A DNA stretch of 64,000 nucleotides from Oreocharis arfaki (GCA_013398015.1 VZRR01007595.1:530082-594081), one strand, 5' to 3'; positions 25,096-38,756 are shown, counted from the stretch's first letter. The notes: generated by a model not told the origin, from the sequence alone. Translations and numbers: made by a program.

Positions 25096-25945
25096 GCCCT
25101 TTTTTGTTTAAAGGTTCAATAGGATTGCTGAGAGCATTTCTCAGACACACACATACAGACAGATGCACAGACGCAGATAGAGAAGAAAACGGCAGCACCT
25201 GCAACACAGCCAGGCACAGAAAGGGTGCTACATTTGACTGCACCCACATACAGGACTGACTAAAACATCAGTACAGACTCCTTCTCTTCGGCTGCTCTGG
25301 GCTGAAGGTCGCTACTGAAGGCACCCACGCAATGTTTTTGAGATTGACAAGCACAGTCACGGATCCTCCAGGTATGGCATGGCCCTTCTTCTGCCTGTCC
25401 AACATGCCTGCCCACATCCTGTGTCTCTTACCTGCCTCGTGGGAACCCTACTCACTTGCCAGCAAACACACACACACTTTCAGACACTCATCTCATAGGC
25501 AGACAATAATCACAGATCTCCCCCAAATACCAGCACAGACATTTGCCTGCCTGATACCCCTGCTAGACCCAGGGCATCCTGCTTTTCCCTGGTCCAGCTT
25601 GAGGTTTTTGGCCCAAACAAGTACACACTCAGACTCATATCAGGTTTGGGGAAGATACAGAATCTTACACGACCAGCATCTGGCACGTGGGCTGAGACTG
25701 ATGGTCTGTCTCCAGCTGCCAGTGCAGAGCCCCTCACTCACCTCACTGTACCCCAGTTCCTCCAGCAGCTGACACTTGGCATGTATTCCATTTCCAACCC
25801 AGTGGCTGGGGCAAGATCCCCACCTACTCCAGGGTTTAGCACTCAGACCTCACTAGCTCCAATTGCTGACACCACAGGCCCAGGGACTTCACACCTTGCA
25901 TATCCTAATTCCTCATTTCTTCTAGTTTCCCCCTTCTTATAAATT
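25096..25945. repeat. GC-rich unclassified repeat-like block
   Basis: Continues the GC-rich compartment after the LTR-like segment. It is rich in CA and CAC text (CACACACATACAGACAG, AAACACACACACACTTTC) and in loosely repeated CAGCTG.CA and CTGACAC..CA units at about 25715-25885. Open frames of 146 codons (25332-25772, plus) and 98 codons (25646-25942, plus) have no recognisable domain and overlap in different frames. The composition returns abruptly to AT-rich after about 25945. It may be internal or flanking retroelement sequence. Confidence 0.4.
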
Positions 25946-28370
25946 ACAAAGCCCAAGTTGATTGCCTCCAGAGCTGTGCCTGGAGTTTCTTGATGGCTCC
26001 TCAACTTGTAACTGGGGACATTTTGTCTTTGGCATAGCCTCTGTTATCCTTCATCTATTAGGGCTGTGTCTCTGTGTGTTTGTGGAGTTCTGCTTTCCCC
26101 TTTATGTAATGTCCTCTTTGCAGTCCTTCCTTGGCTAACCTTAATGAGACGTCTTCCTCTGAGCTTCTGAGTGCTCATACTGTTTTTTCTAAAAGGTGGC
26201 TGGAAATCAAAATTAGTTTATCAAAATTACGTATAAAACGTCATGTATATAGTTCACTTTTTATATGGTAGTTGAAAAAAATCGTAGGAAAAGAAATATG
26301 ACAGCTCTTGTAATAAGTTCTTTCCATGTAATGGAGTATTGCAATCCTCTGAAAAACCCTCAAAAAGTGGAGGAAAATATGCAACTTTCATATCCTTTAA
26401 ATATTACTGACTGTTAAGACCTGCCCAGTTATCACAGATGATCTTCACAAGAGAAAACACGGTACACAGTTTCCTTTTTCTCTGTGCTGTAAAGCAGGCA
26501 GGAAGAAAGGAGTTAACAGTTCTAATAGTTATGTACTTAAAAGATATCTGAGACTCTTGCTTCCACAAATGTCATCTGAAATGGAAAGAAAATGACACAC
26601 AACTTCAGTAACATGCTACGGGTGAAATACCTTTTATTAAGCTGTCTACAGAATGAAGCATCAGTGAAATGTTTGACAGGGAAGAATATGTGCTAAGCAA
26701 TGTTGTCTGACTGATTTTTAAGGCAAAATGAAAATCTTTTTTTCCAGAGAAAGCTGATGGGAAAAATGTTCTCATAAACAAAGATCAAGCCATGCCATTT
26801 TGTTTGTCCTCCTTCTCCTCCTCCACTTCTTTCCATACAGTACAATTATCATTCTAGAGAAGAATTTTTTGAGATTCAGTTTTGCTTTAATTTAAAAGAA
26901 ATGCTCGCAAAGTAATATATACTGGCAGGACATCTACGGTAAGAGTAGTACAAAGATAGCTACTTGAGAGAAAGCGGAACATAATTAGACCATGAGATGA
27001 TAAAATGTAACTAGTTTGTGAAGATGCCTAAAACTGCACCTCACACTTAAAAAACCCCTCATTCTTCTGATGATGCATCTACTTTTAACCTCTTTTATAA
27101 AAAGCACATTTTTCAATGCTCAGAAAAACTTGTGATGCTTTAATTAAGTTTTAGTCGCATTTTAGAATTTTTCATGGTGTAAGAACTTTACTGTAGTCTT
27201 CTTTTAATAATTTTTGTCCCTCATTTGATTCAGGTGCATTTTTTATTATTAACCTTTTGGAGTTTTTTGGCTGCAGCCCTCCTGACAATTATGAAGTACA
27301 GTAGGAGTAGTAAATGTTCTGGAAAGTTTTCAAGGACTACTGCATCCTAGATTTGACATTCCTCTACAATACTGAAGTGTGATTTTTGGAAATGTGACTT
27401 CTGAGTGAACCAGCTTGTGTTAGGATATGCTTTGAGGTTTGATCCACAATAGCATTCATGCAGCTGGATGGGCAGTATGAAAAAATGGACATAAAGTGGT
27501 CAGACTACATAAAAGAGCTGAAACAATGCAGTGGATATTGTACCTTAGATAAAATATGATATAGATGCAGCTGCATGGACCCTGTTTTGCTGCCCCCTGA
27601 TTATGATGCAGCCATACCCACAACTAATATATGAAGTTTTTCTTTTTCCTACTTTAGTTTCCCACCTTGATGTTATATCAAATTGTGCTCATTTTCCTTG
27701 AAGTTTTTTTGAAGGTAGGTGTCTCTAAAATCGGTATTCAGCCATAGTGGATGATTGCATGAAGGTCAGTAGCTGTGAGCACTAAGCCCTTATACAGTCA
27801 AAGCAATTTTAGCAGGATTCCATTTAACGATGAAATCCATTTACTTATTTCAACCTACTGTTATGTAGTCCATAGGCAATTATATTCATGCATTCCCACA
27901 GGGTTGTCATTGCAAAGACACTGCATGGTAATACAAACTATGTGAAAACAAATGCTGATGAAAGTAAAGAGAAAATCAAGAGAAATTACCTATGACGCAC
28001 TCATTGTATTTCTGGTTCTTATTAGATGTAGCACACAAAACTCACCAACACTCCAAATGCAAGAAGGTCATTACTCAGGGTTTTTGCTTACTAGAAAGAA
28101 TCTATTCTCAAATTGCAAAACCATTGGAAATATATTTAATTTTTTTTTTATTCACACCAGTATGTTTTACTATTTCATCAATTTTTAGAATGTGACTATT
28201 TGTAATAAATTTAATATTTTGAATAGCAAATAAAAGTTTCTTTATGTATTTTCTTTAGTGTCTAAAGCTACTTCCAGTATCAATAATGTGTTATAGAAAT
28301 ACTGGTAAAGAGATGGGGATAACTGGGTGGCAATTAGGAGAAATAAGTACAAGTCCTTCATGCTTTTGAG
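25946..28370. other. AT-rich unique sequence, no gene seen
   Basis: No gene or identified repeat. A CTCCTTCTCCTCCTCC pyrimidine run lies near 26807-26826. Confidence 0.65.
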
Positions 28371-28459
28371 ATTCCTCAACAGCCTGTTCCAGGAGTGTCG
28401 CACATTTCTCCATCCTCACCCGGACACCAAAGTGGTTCGGATGTTAAAAGGAGCTGCTG
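28371..28459 (+). other. Candidate internal exon (unproven)
   Basis: An 89-base segment with several CpGs in CpG-poor, AT-rich surroundings. It is preceded by a pyrimidine-rich AG (CCTTCATGCTTTTGAG, AG at 28369-28370) and followed by a good donor (GCTGCTG then GTAGGT, GT at 28460-28461). Two frames are open across it. One gives a disordered-looking peptide containing ISPSSPGHQSGSD; the other contains FLHPHPDTKVVRMLKGAA. I recognise neither. It could be a real exon of a gene spanning the window, a lncRNA exon, a conserved element or an old repeat. Confidence 0.2.
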
Positions 28460-31400
28460 GTAGGTACGTGCCAAACAAATTGTCAATAATGCAAGTAGAA
28501 TGTGATTCTCAAGCTTTCACTGCTCTTTTTCTTTTTACCCCCACTTTTTTTTCTTACATAGTGAAATCCCTAGATCGGTGTAATTAAATATAAACATATA
28601 ATATGTGTTGAATGAGGCTTTTGATGGCTACTCTTGTTTTTTACCAAATTTATTCTTCTGGAAAGCAAATATGTAACCTAAACTACACATTCCAAAGTTA
28701 AAGGAAGGACGTCTCTGTGTCACACCTGCCTTACGATGGTATGGATAATAGCCTGAAGATTCACATTTCTTTTTGATGACATAGAAAGTATTTATGTGCA
28801 TTGCTTAATATTAAGCATCACAATTTTATTTTATTTTATTTTATTTTATTTTACGGTATCTCAAAGAAAGCTTTCATTAGCAAATGTAAATTAAACTGTC
28901 CATTTTAATCTGGGAAGAGAAGTATACAGTTCATGATTGTTCTTTGTGTCAAGGAGATCAACACTACTCAAGTATTGTTTGCGCATGCATTTTATTTGCA
29001 GTGAAACCCACAAAAAATACAAAATCTAAGCACAGTACAATCACACACAACAGCTTTATTGATTGCCCTGTTTTGTCTAGACTTTAAATGAGAATGACAG
29101 TTATAGATGTACAATAATAGCAATCAAAATATTCATTATGTCATATACAAAAAATCAGGGCAACTCAATTTGCAGTATTGTATTTTGTTGGTTTTTATCT
29201 TTTATCTTCTTTTCATTTTTACCAGTTAACTACTTTTCAATATCCACTGGGAGTTTATGTAGTTGTTGTCATTTTAACATGTGTAAATACACAAAAAATA
29301 CAAAAAAAAAACTTTTACGCAAAACTTATATTGCATTATTTTAAGAAAGAGCACAGAATTTAGATAGTATTTTAAGTGTTTCTGTATTTTAATGAAATGT
29401 AGGTGTACATACAACCTTTAAAGCTCTGTTCCATCTTCAAAAATGTAGTATCTTGCTAGCATACATTAAAGAAAAATAGAGAAAAACAGTAATAGTAGGA
29501 GTCATGTTTTTTGTATGCATGCCACAGATCAATACAATATTGATGTTCAAGGTAGGGTCTTTTGTTCAAATTTTCTAGGAGCTTGTTCTACCAATACTTT
29601 CTCTGATTAAAATCAAATATAAGGAAAACAATTCTGAACCTTTCCTGTTTTCTAGCATTTATCAAGTTAGAAGATGTAAAGACAAGTGAGCAGTTCATAA
29701 CAGACTGCAATATTACTGCAATATTATGAGAAATTAAATAGTCTTTCAGTATTATAGCATGAAAGGAATTCCAAGATTTGTGCATCCTATCTTGGATTTT
29801 TTTCTTAAAACCTATATCTACTAATGTCTCTACCCCGTATTCGGTAGTAGTTCATTCAACACTACATTTTAATTTTTTTTCTAACTTTTTTTACAAACTT
29901 CAAAGACATTTTCACGGTTAGTGTGCCTATTTGTCTGTTCTCTCAAATTACTTAGTCACTTATTCACAAAGCCAGACAGGAAAGGAGAGGAAAACAAAAT
30001 ATTAAAAAAATCTGGAAAAGGACCTGAGAAGGAAGGACTTGTAACCAAATATATATGAAACTCTACACATTATGTTTACCTCTATTCTATGGTATGAAAT
30101 TAATGAAGTTCAAGGTGAACAGTACTTTTCATTCTTATGCTTAATGCTGAGAAGTAGAATTCAAAGCAGAATTTTATTGAGCTGGAAAATAAATATTGCA
30201 AAATAATATATTACAAGCTGTGCAGTTACCATTCATGCTCCACGAGCCTTAGTGCAGCAATGCCGGGAGCCCAGAAAAGGTGTTGAGATTTTAGATTGTG
30301 TCAGGTCAGGACAGCCCACTGCTTCTTACTTATGAGTGTGTAACCATCCTTCCCACTCTGATTGCCATCTTTCCAGTTGTCATGTCTGCTTGTTATATTC
30401 CAAGAAATTCCAATGATGTTCTTTCAAAATAAAATGACTAACAGAACATTAGTTCACACAATAAGATATGGAGTTTGATTTAGGCATTTGTTTGCTTCTT
30501 TTAGTTCATTTTTTGGAGACAGAAGGGGGCATGTTTTTGCCTTTTAATATATCTATATTCAGCATCTGTCTTTCATCTCTATTCTTTTAGATATCCTTCT
30601 GAAGTCAGTCTGTTGGGGATTCTTCAGTTAGGTAGTTTGTTTCAATATTTCCATCCAGAAAATGACATGAAGACCAAAATGAAGGCAGTGTTTCTCCAAG
30701 AGCAAGTAAACAGGATCAGTTGTATTCTATCCACATTCACAATACGGAAGAAAACCAGTACTTTTACCAGGACAATATAGAAAAACGGAAAGGTGACTTC
30801 TTTGATATATCTGCAATAGCTGGTAGAAAATAGGTCAGAAGAGGACAGTAAAAGATGTTGCTTGATTAAAAATAAAATTAAGGGAAACCTAGCTAACATG
30901 TCAATGTTCTTGGACCATATATGGGCATTTAGCCAAGGCCTGGAATGAAGGACATTATCAAAGGAGAAAAATACCTCTTGAAATTGCAATTCATTTTTGC
31001 TCCAAAATTAGGTGGATAGGAAATACCAATCAAGTTAAAAAACAAGAAGCAATTTTTTAATGGCACTCTACATTCAGTGCAGTATGTTTCCACCTGAGCC
31101 CAGAAAGAAACACCAGTGTCCAATGTCAGGAAGACAGAAAGGGAAAACATTGTCTCTGATCTGTTCATCTTGCTGACAACATGAAAAGTAGTTACAGTAG
31201 CACAGGGTAACCTGTGCAAAGGGCCATGTGGAAGCATTTCAAACAAGTGTAGGAAAGAGGGTGCAGAAATTGAATTTACCTAGCATATGCATTGTTGCAT
31301 AATGTAACATCATTCCAGAAGGGATTATAACTGAGAAACTTTAGGAAGATGGCACTGTGACTATATTTACACGTACAGTAGTAGGTGTCCTCTCCCCAGG

Positions 31401-32021
31401 CTTAAATACTACTGCTACCTCATCCCCTGGTTATGGAAAAGAACATCACCAAAAACACACCAGCTTTTATTAAAAGACTTTATTCCTTATTCACAGCAGT
31501 GCTACCATTTAGAAAAATCAGAGTAGCCTAGCATTTCTAAGAACTAACTTTCCTAATGGTAAAAGTGATCTGAGGTTTGAGGGTATGTATTTTAATCTCC
31601 CTCATGTTACATTACTTGGTTCATTCACAAATAACTCTCAAGGGCAGGTGCATGAGCAAGGCTTTGGTGGCTGATATGAAGCAAGACTACATCACTGGAC
31701 TCAAAGTAGCTTTGAACACATTTGCTCTAAAATGGGAGAGCCATATCACTTGCTGAATTCATAAACAAGTTGGATGAATAAGCCAAGGCAAAACATTGCC
31801 AAAAGTGGTTTTGCTACTTTATTCAGTTAGCACTGCTACTTCATCCAGAGCTCCACACAACCCTATATTTTGCTTTTTGGAAATATGTCTCTTCCTCTCA
31901 TGTTGTTGAAAAACCTTTTTTCTTTTCCCCACCTGTGTTGGATGAGCTTATGACTTCTGCCCAGGCTATATAAACAAAACAGTTGAGTGACAGCATGACA
32001 CACTCAGGATAACATCAACAT
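28460..32021. other. AT-rich sequence, no gene recognised
   Basis: Contains a 16-bp perfect palindrome (TGCTTAATATTAAGCA, 28802-28817) and a TTTTA array. Two overlapping minus-strand frames of 115 and 105 codons (30642-31246) are the longest in this part, hydrophobic, and match nothing I know. Confidence 0.6.
28824..28853. repeat. (TTTTA)n microsatellite
   Basis: Six uninterrupted TTTTA units. Confidence 0.95.
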
Positions 32022-32613
32022 TGTCACAGTTGAACCACAGCTGGCAGCTCAGCACACACAACCATGTGCTCACTCTCCCCTTGTTGGATGGGAGAGAGAA
32101 TCAGAAGGGTAAAAAGGAAAGGACTCATGGGTTGAGATGAAGACAGTTTAACAGGTAAAGGAGAAGCTGTGCATGCAAGCAAAGCAAAACAAGGGATTCA
32201 TTCCCCACTTCCCATGGGCAGGAAGGTGTTCAGCCATCCCCAAGAAAGCAGGGCTCCATCACAGGTAATGATGACTTGGGCAGATAAACATCATCACTCC
32301 AAACATCTCCCTCTTCCTTCTTTTTCCCCCAGCTCTACATGCTGAGCACAACACCACATGGTCTGGGATATTCCTGTGGTCAGTTGGGGTCAGCTGTCCT
32401 GGCTGTGTCCCCTCACAACTCCCTGTGCACCCCCAGCCTCCTCTGGTGGGGTGGGGTGAGAAGTAGAAAAGGACTTGACTCTGTGTAAACTTTGCTCAGC
32501 AGTAGCTGAAACATCCCTGTGTTACCAGCACTGTTTTGGTCACCAATCCAAAACACAGCCCCGCACCAGCTACTGTGAAGAAAATTAACTCTACCCCAGC
32601 CCAAACACTGTAC
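32022..32613 (-). mobile_element. Solo LTR of an endogenous retrovirus, copy B
   Basis: Same family and orientation as copy A at 16705-17270. The plus strand starts TGTCACAGTTGAACCACAG (antisense of the LTR 3' end) and ends near CCCAGCCCAAACACTGTACA (antisense of the 5' end). Shared landmarks in order are CATGGGTTGAGAT (32126), ATGCTGAGCA (32339-32348), GTCAGCTGTCCTG (about 32389), CCTGTGCACCCCCAGCC and AAAATTAACTCTACCCCAG (32581-32599). It is better preserved than A over the 5' third in LTR sense (TGTAAAC..GCTCAGCAGTAGCTGAAACATCC block), but its TATA box is lost. No viral coding region adjoins it. Its high-coordinate end runs into the duplicated assembly join. Confidence 0.85.
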
Positions 32614-32735
32614 ACACATATAATTGATTTTATATGACTACATGGATATTGGCATATTTCTGAAATCACTGTCCAGAGACTTTCNGACACTGTACACACA
32701 TAAAATTGATTTGAAATCACTGTCCAGAGACTTTC
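32605..32735. other. Assembly join at N32685 with duplicated flanks
   Basis: An 80-base unit (32605-32684) and a 49-base unit (32687-32735) carry the same text. Both start ACACTGTACACACATA.AATTGATTT and end GAAATCACTGTCCAGAGACTTTC. They differ by one substitution and by a 31-base segment (32631-32661) present only on the left. This is best explained as two indel alleles placed end to end around the N. Confidence 0.9.
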
Positions 32736-35700
32736 CGAGTTGTGACTGGATCAGTATTTTGCTTCAAATCTTAAATACTGTCAGCAAGGGCATAGTAAAA
32801 AAGGGGCCAGATCCTCAGCCTGTTTAAACTGGCATAGCACCATAGAAATCCATTAGAATTATACTGGCTTTGATAAGCAGAGAGTGCAGACATTAACTAT
32901 CACCCTTTATCCTAGACAAACAATGTGAAATAACAAAATTAATTTTAGATCATGATAGTATTCTGTAAAATAAAATAAATAAATTCAGGTAAAATTAGGT
33001 GATGTAGATAATTCTATTCCGAGTAAAAGAGATGGGTTTTTTTAAATGAAAACAAAATATGCAATTCAGAAACAATACAAAGGAAACAATTCAAACACAA
33101 AATCACCCTCATAGAAGAAAATACATGTCAAATATCCTGATATGCAGTTTTTGCACTCTATTTGTGAAGTAAGGTCCAAATTAATAAAAAGAATATCACA
33201 GTTCTGAGAAAACCTCTCAGGTCTTACACTTTCTCACCGGATCTGAATCAAATAGCTAGCTACTATTGGGAGCATTCCCTTTCTAGCAACATTACTTGCC
33301 CCAGAAAGACCTCTCTAGCTCTCAGAGCTGGTGTTCCTACTGAAGACTGCTTATTTCTGTTGAGTGTTTAGTTCTAAGGGAGACATAATTCCTTAAGGAA
33401 CTCATCATTGCCTCAATGATTTTATCCCTAAGGAAATGCAAACATTTTCAAATAATTTTTTTAATTCCTAGAAAAACTCCACCATAAAAAGCAAAATTAT
33501 CTTTTTACGCTCAAACTGGAAGTTTAAGAAACAGAAAAAGATTTAAAATAAATAAATAAATATGCACCTCATAGCTGCGCCTACTCTCAGCTGAATTGAA
33601 GGTAATCATTGTACTTCTGGAAGCAAAATCAGCTAATTCCCAGGAGGATTGACATAACCCATAGACTCAATTCCAGGCCTTCACACCAAAGCCATTCCTT
33701 AACTTGTTTCTCCATAAGCAGAGTTATTACTTACCTGCCTTTCTCTCAATTTCTGCCACGGAAAAATACTCCTTTATCAGCTTTCTGATTCTTTCTAACT
33801 CGAGAAATTATTCTGTGCATTCAACTCAATATACACAGCTGTCTTTGGCACAGCCCTGGCTGCTGTGCTGACTCAGCTAGACCCAACATCCACTTGGACA
33901 CAAGGAAATCACTCACTGGATAGGATTGAAACAGACTCAGTATTTGACTGCAACAGTAAATAAACCATTCACTTACAATGAGCAAAATTCTCTTTTCTTG
34001 CTAGGAAGAGAGTATCTGTTTTCTGGAATGACTTAAGTGATATTTTATACTCTGAAATTCATACCATATGCAGTCACAGATCTGTATTTTCCTTCATATA
34101 AAGATAACAGCAACGAAAATAGGGTAGAACTGCCCTACAGTAGAAACTAGGCGTTACGACAGTTTGGAGCAAGAGTTATTCTGAGTCCATGAACGAGCTA
34201 GCTGCTTCCCTCCTGGTTTCATGCATAGCATCTAAATTTTCCGCTATGTTTAGTGCCTTCAGCCTTGCTATTTTGAATTCCAAGGAGTGCTGCCGTCATA
34301 TGTCCCTGGGAGAGGGAAGGGGGGAACAAAATAAATAAAAAACCAAACAAAATCCTTACCAAAACAAACAATCAAACAAGAATAGTGAGATAGCTGGAAG
34401 AGGAAGAGTCAAAGGCTCGGGAGCCTACTGTTCCTGACTTCATTACATGGATATGAATGTAGGAGGCATAAAATATCTCTTGACCAGAACATACCTCCTG
34501 GGCCAGGTATGCAAACAAGTCATGCAAAAGGTGGCTACTGCCCTTCACTTATGTCCTCATCCACAAGAGTTAGTTCGGTATCAAAGTCAGAGAACAAAAT
34601 ATAGGGTGTGAAACAGTTTCGCGTAGGTTTTAGTTAAGAAGGGAAATTACTGCAGTGGTAAGAAAGGCAAGATTTCAGACCATCCCAGTTGTGAGTTTGG
34701 CGCAGATATCCTCCTTGCTTTCTCCTCCTAAAACGTGGACGTGATCTCCTTCATCACTATATAGAGAACTCTCTTAAAGCGAATGCCTACTTCTATTCAG
34801 AGACTCTGGGTTAAATGCTTTTTTCTTTTGCTAATTTTGGATAATTGTCATAGAAGGTAGATGTCAGATCAATGTGAAATAACCTTGGGGTAAATGGATA
34901 TTGCATGTTACCCCTATGACACTTTGACTATGTGGTGAAACCTTCTTTAAGTGTGAAACTTGCATCCACTTCACTATGCCATAGCCCCATAAAATATTCT
35001 CTGGAGGAGAACCCCAGCTGGTCTCACTGAGTTCCCAAAGAGACAGCATCCCCCGCAATGAAACAATTACGTAACCAAGACAGCTGTTTACCATTCAGTT
35101 TAAAAACATGAATAAACAGCCTTCAGTCCCTCCTTCATGTTGCCCAAAATGTGTTTTTGTGACACTTGCAATTAAACTGTCTCCAGTGTACCTTTTAGAG
35201 TACGAAAATATCAGAGAAATGGCACATCATGTCACAATATCATTATACTTAAAAGCTGTAGAGAAAGGACAGTCTTGTTCTAACAGAGATACAGGAACAC
35301 TAATTATCAAGTCAAGTCTTATTAGCTATCTAGGGCTTCTTTAGTGTAATTATTGTACCTCTTCTTTTTGAAGACCACTATAATGCAACCCTCTGGCAGT
35401 CAGCTCATTAAACTTGTACTATTATTTCTCAGAATACAAAGTGTTACACTGCACTAATTTTATTATTTATACAAAAGAAAATTATATATATGACAATGTA
35501 GAACAAAAAATTGAAGTTAAGAAAACCTGAGTCTCTCTCTTCTTATTCCAAAAGAAATACTTTCCAAAATGCACTGTGTTTTTCCCCAGTAGCAACTAGA
35601 AGCTGTGCTGTGGTTTTTGTCACAGGTCTCCATATATGTGTATTCCTCTCCAAAAACAAAACCAACAAAACCCAAACACAGCCAAAACCCCCTGAATTTA

Positions 35701-38700
35701 TAATTCCAAGAGGACAATTGCACTTCTGTAATTTTGTATGTTCCATGTGAGCCTGACATAGAAAATAGTGAATTTTCAGTAGTGAATTTGCAACATCTCA
35801 TGAAAAAGAACTGAGTCCCTAATAACTTTTAAAGATTTTTATCTGCTGTGCAAGAGGCAGGTGGCAGTCTAAAAGGGCAATCCAGCTCTCCGAAATAAGG
35901 ATTGTAACAGGAGGATTACTGCTGAATTAGTTTCACAGTGAAATTTTTCTGTAAATTATAGTATATTGCTTACATCCCCTTCCTATCCTCCAGAAGAGGG
36001 AAATCTTGGCAGAAGCAACAAGGAAGCAAATGAGATTTCTAGGACTAAGCCCACTCCTGCCTAATAGATTAATTTCTACAGGAGAGGGTTATCACAAGCG
36101 CTGATCTATCTTCTATCAGGTCTGAAACCTGTAAAATTTTTGACCAGTGTAACTGAAAGACTTTTTATGACATTGAGATAATACCCAGCACCCAAAATGA
36201 GGAGCACCGTGAGCAATATATGACATCCTTTAAGCTTTTACAGACTTCAGAAGGAAAGCAATAGATGACACTGTTCTGATCCCAACCCCAGAAGTGGCTA
36301 TTGTTTGTCCATAACGGAAAATGCCACCTTTTCCCTTTTTTTGACTCAGTGAATCACTAGTTTCCTTCTCTTCTCAATTAATCCATCCAGATAACAATGT
36401 AAGAATGCAAGGGCAAATGTTTTTAGAACACCTTGTAGAGATGAAGTGTCCTAAAGAATAACCCTTATGAGTCTGCTTGTTGAGAGGCAGAGAGCAAAGG
36501 ATAAGGAGCGATCCCATTGTGGGAATTTCTTGTATTCAGAATCACAGATGCATAATGTCAAACTCTGGTTTTAGCTATATTAATAGCAAATCTTAATCCC
36601 TAAGTAGGGAATTGGGAGAAAGGTTTTTCCTTGCACAGAAACACACAGAAAAATCATGCTTGCCACAGAATAATAATAATGTCAATGTGAGTTCACTCAA
36701 ATTTGAATAGATGTTGCATCTCAAAGAATTGCGGGAATTATTATCACTAACTGAGCACATAGACATTTGAGAAGAAAGACTGATAACACAGTGAATATTA
36801 GCATCAGAAATGACTGCAACTTTATTATGTGAACAATTTTTAGAGCTACAAAGCTAAAACTACAAAAAATCTTATGTTTGGTGTTGGTCTTTTGATTTTT
36901 CCGCATGTTAAGGGTGCCATAAAATCAACTTCTACAACTCTTTAAGAGGATAATTACTTCTCACATGTTTCTCAGATAAATGCATGCAAATTTCACTGCT
37001 CATCCTAGAATGTTAATCAGTAGATATGCTAAATATTCAAATTTATTATTAACAGAACACAGAAATAAAACGTATTGTCTCATTTCCGCCATGTTGAAAT
37101 CCTTAGGTGAATAATAAATGTTGAAAAATTGTTGGGTTTCCCCTTTTTCCCGTTCTTGCATAAAAGCTGTGCTTTTAGCTTCACAAAACCTTTGGGGTTT
37201 GGTTCTAGCAGGAAAACCACATACCTCCTAATGTGTTTTGTTGTTTTAACGTATTAACTTCAACAGAAAATGAATAATATGTATTCATTAAAAAAACCAC
37301 ACATAAAAATAATTTATTCAAAATATTATATTTATGTACGTCTAAATCTGTAGGAAAATAGAATATGAGGGAAAAAAGTGAATTTTTAAAGATGTATAGT
37401 CCATCAAAGATTAACATTTACTGAGTGAAATAATTGACAAATATTCAAGTTGGGCACTGAGGAAAAGGGTTTCCAGATAACAACAGTACAGCACTTTGTG
37501 ATTCCACAAAAGCTCTGTTCCAAAGGAAATTAACATCTTTTTCTTGAATTTAAAAATTCATTGAATAAGTATTTCAATACACTATATAATTATTTCAAGT
37601 AATTTGAATTTAGCACCAAGATGTTGATATATGGCATTTTAATATTTCCATTATAAACCCTCAATTTTTTATTTCCTTCATTCTTTTGAAGAAATTATTA
37701 AATTCATTATGATTTAAAACGAGTTAAAACCTTAGCATGATGTCAAACATACCTTTAGTGCAACAACAATTTTGAGAGAAATCCTCTCTAATTTATAACC
37801 TTGAAAACCCCTACTAGCTAATATTTTACTTTCATCTCATTTATTTAGTGCAGCTTTAATTGAATGTGTGAATGGTCTACAATGAAATTAACATCATTTC
37901 TAGATACTAAATGCCTTGGAGAAGAAAAGCTGAAATGGTGAATATTACTTGCTTGTGGGATTCATTCTGGCAGTGGGCAGGACTGCATGCACAGCATTGT
38001 GATTTGTATGACAGCCTTGTCTTTCAGTTATATTTTAAGGTTTAGAAAGACCCTTATTAAGTGATTAAACCAAGCCTATAGATGTCTTAATATTATTAAT
38101 ATAATAGATGCAAGTATCCTTGCATCTCCTAATGCAGAGGAGAAAGAGGATCAGTCAGACCTGAGATCACATTAGACAAACTGCCAGAGAACTGTGAAAC
38201 ATGCGCAGAACAAGTCAGGGAGATAGGCCGGTCAAGTTTACATACAAATTCCAGGAGATATTGCACAAACAATGCATAGCTTCCCCACTGTGCTCCAAAA
38301 TCTCAGTCCAGGCTCACTTTCCTCTGAGAGAATGGAAATGGAATTTTGAAGCCTGCATGACAGCAAAAGTATTTCCATTTTCTAAAAACGTTTTCCTTCG
38401 ATCCTTTCTTATACAAGTTCAGTTTTAGAAGATTCTTCAGCTTTTGTTATACTCCTTTTAAAACTTCCCCCTCCTTTTAAAACGTCTCATTATGAAAGTT
38501 CCATGATTTTCAGAAAACTTTTAGTGTAATGTGTGAATGTTTGTGTGTTAATATTGAGATCTTGGCTAGAAAGGTGGGCACTGTTAGCACCTCTTGCCCT
38601 GGCTCTAGTATTCCTTATTACTTTCAAGATTATGAAACTCAAAAATATGTGCTGCTAAAACAGCATCTGATAGTTTTCCTGCCTGCCCAACAACAGGTCA

Positions 38701-38756
38701 AATCCTGCTAGTCGAAGTCAACCTGGCTGGACCTTTTTAACCATCAGAGGTTCGTT
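32736..38756. other. AT-rich unique sequence, no gene seen
   Basis: Six kilobases without a recognisable gene, RNA or interspersed repeat. A/C-rich runs occur at 34333-34378 and 35650-35690. Frames stay below 95 codons and have no motifs. Confidence 0.6.

Noticed and set aside
25332..25942. Open frames of 146 and 98 codons in the GC-rich block
   Set aside because: Overlapping frames on both strands are all open because stops are rare at high GC; no domain recognised.
30642..31246. Two overlapping minus-strand frames of 115 and 105 codons
   Set aside because: They lie in different frames, are F/L-rich as expected from AT-rich antisense DNA, and match no family I know.
16705..32613. One provirus bounded by LTR copies A and B
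   Set aside because: The copies are strongly diverged and degraded in different ways, and the 14.7 kb between them shows no recognisable gag, pol or env.
32624..32827. Plus-strand frame with a repeated KSLSRDF peptide
   Set aside because: The peptide repeat is produced by the duplicated flanks of the N32685 assembly join.
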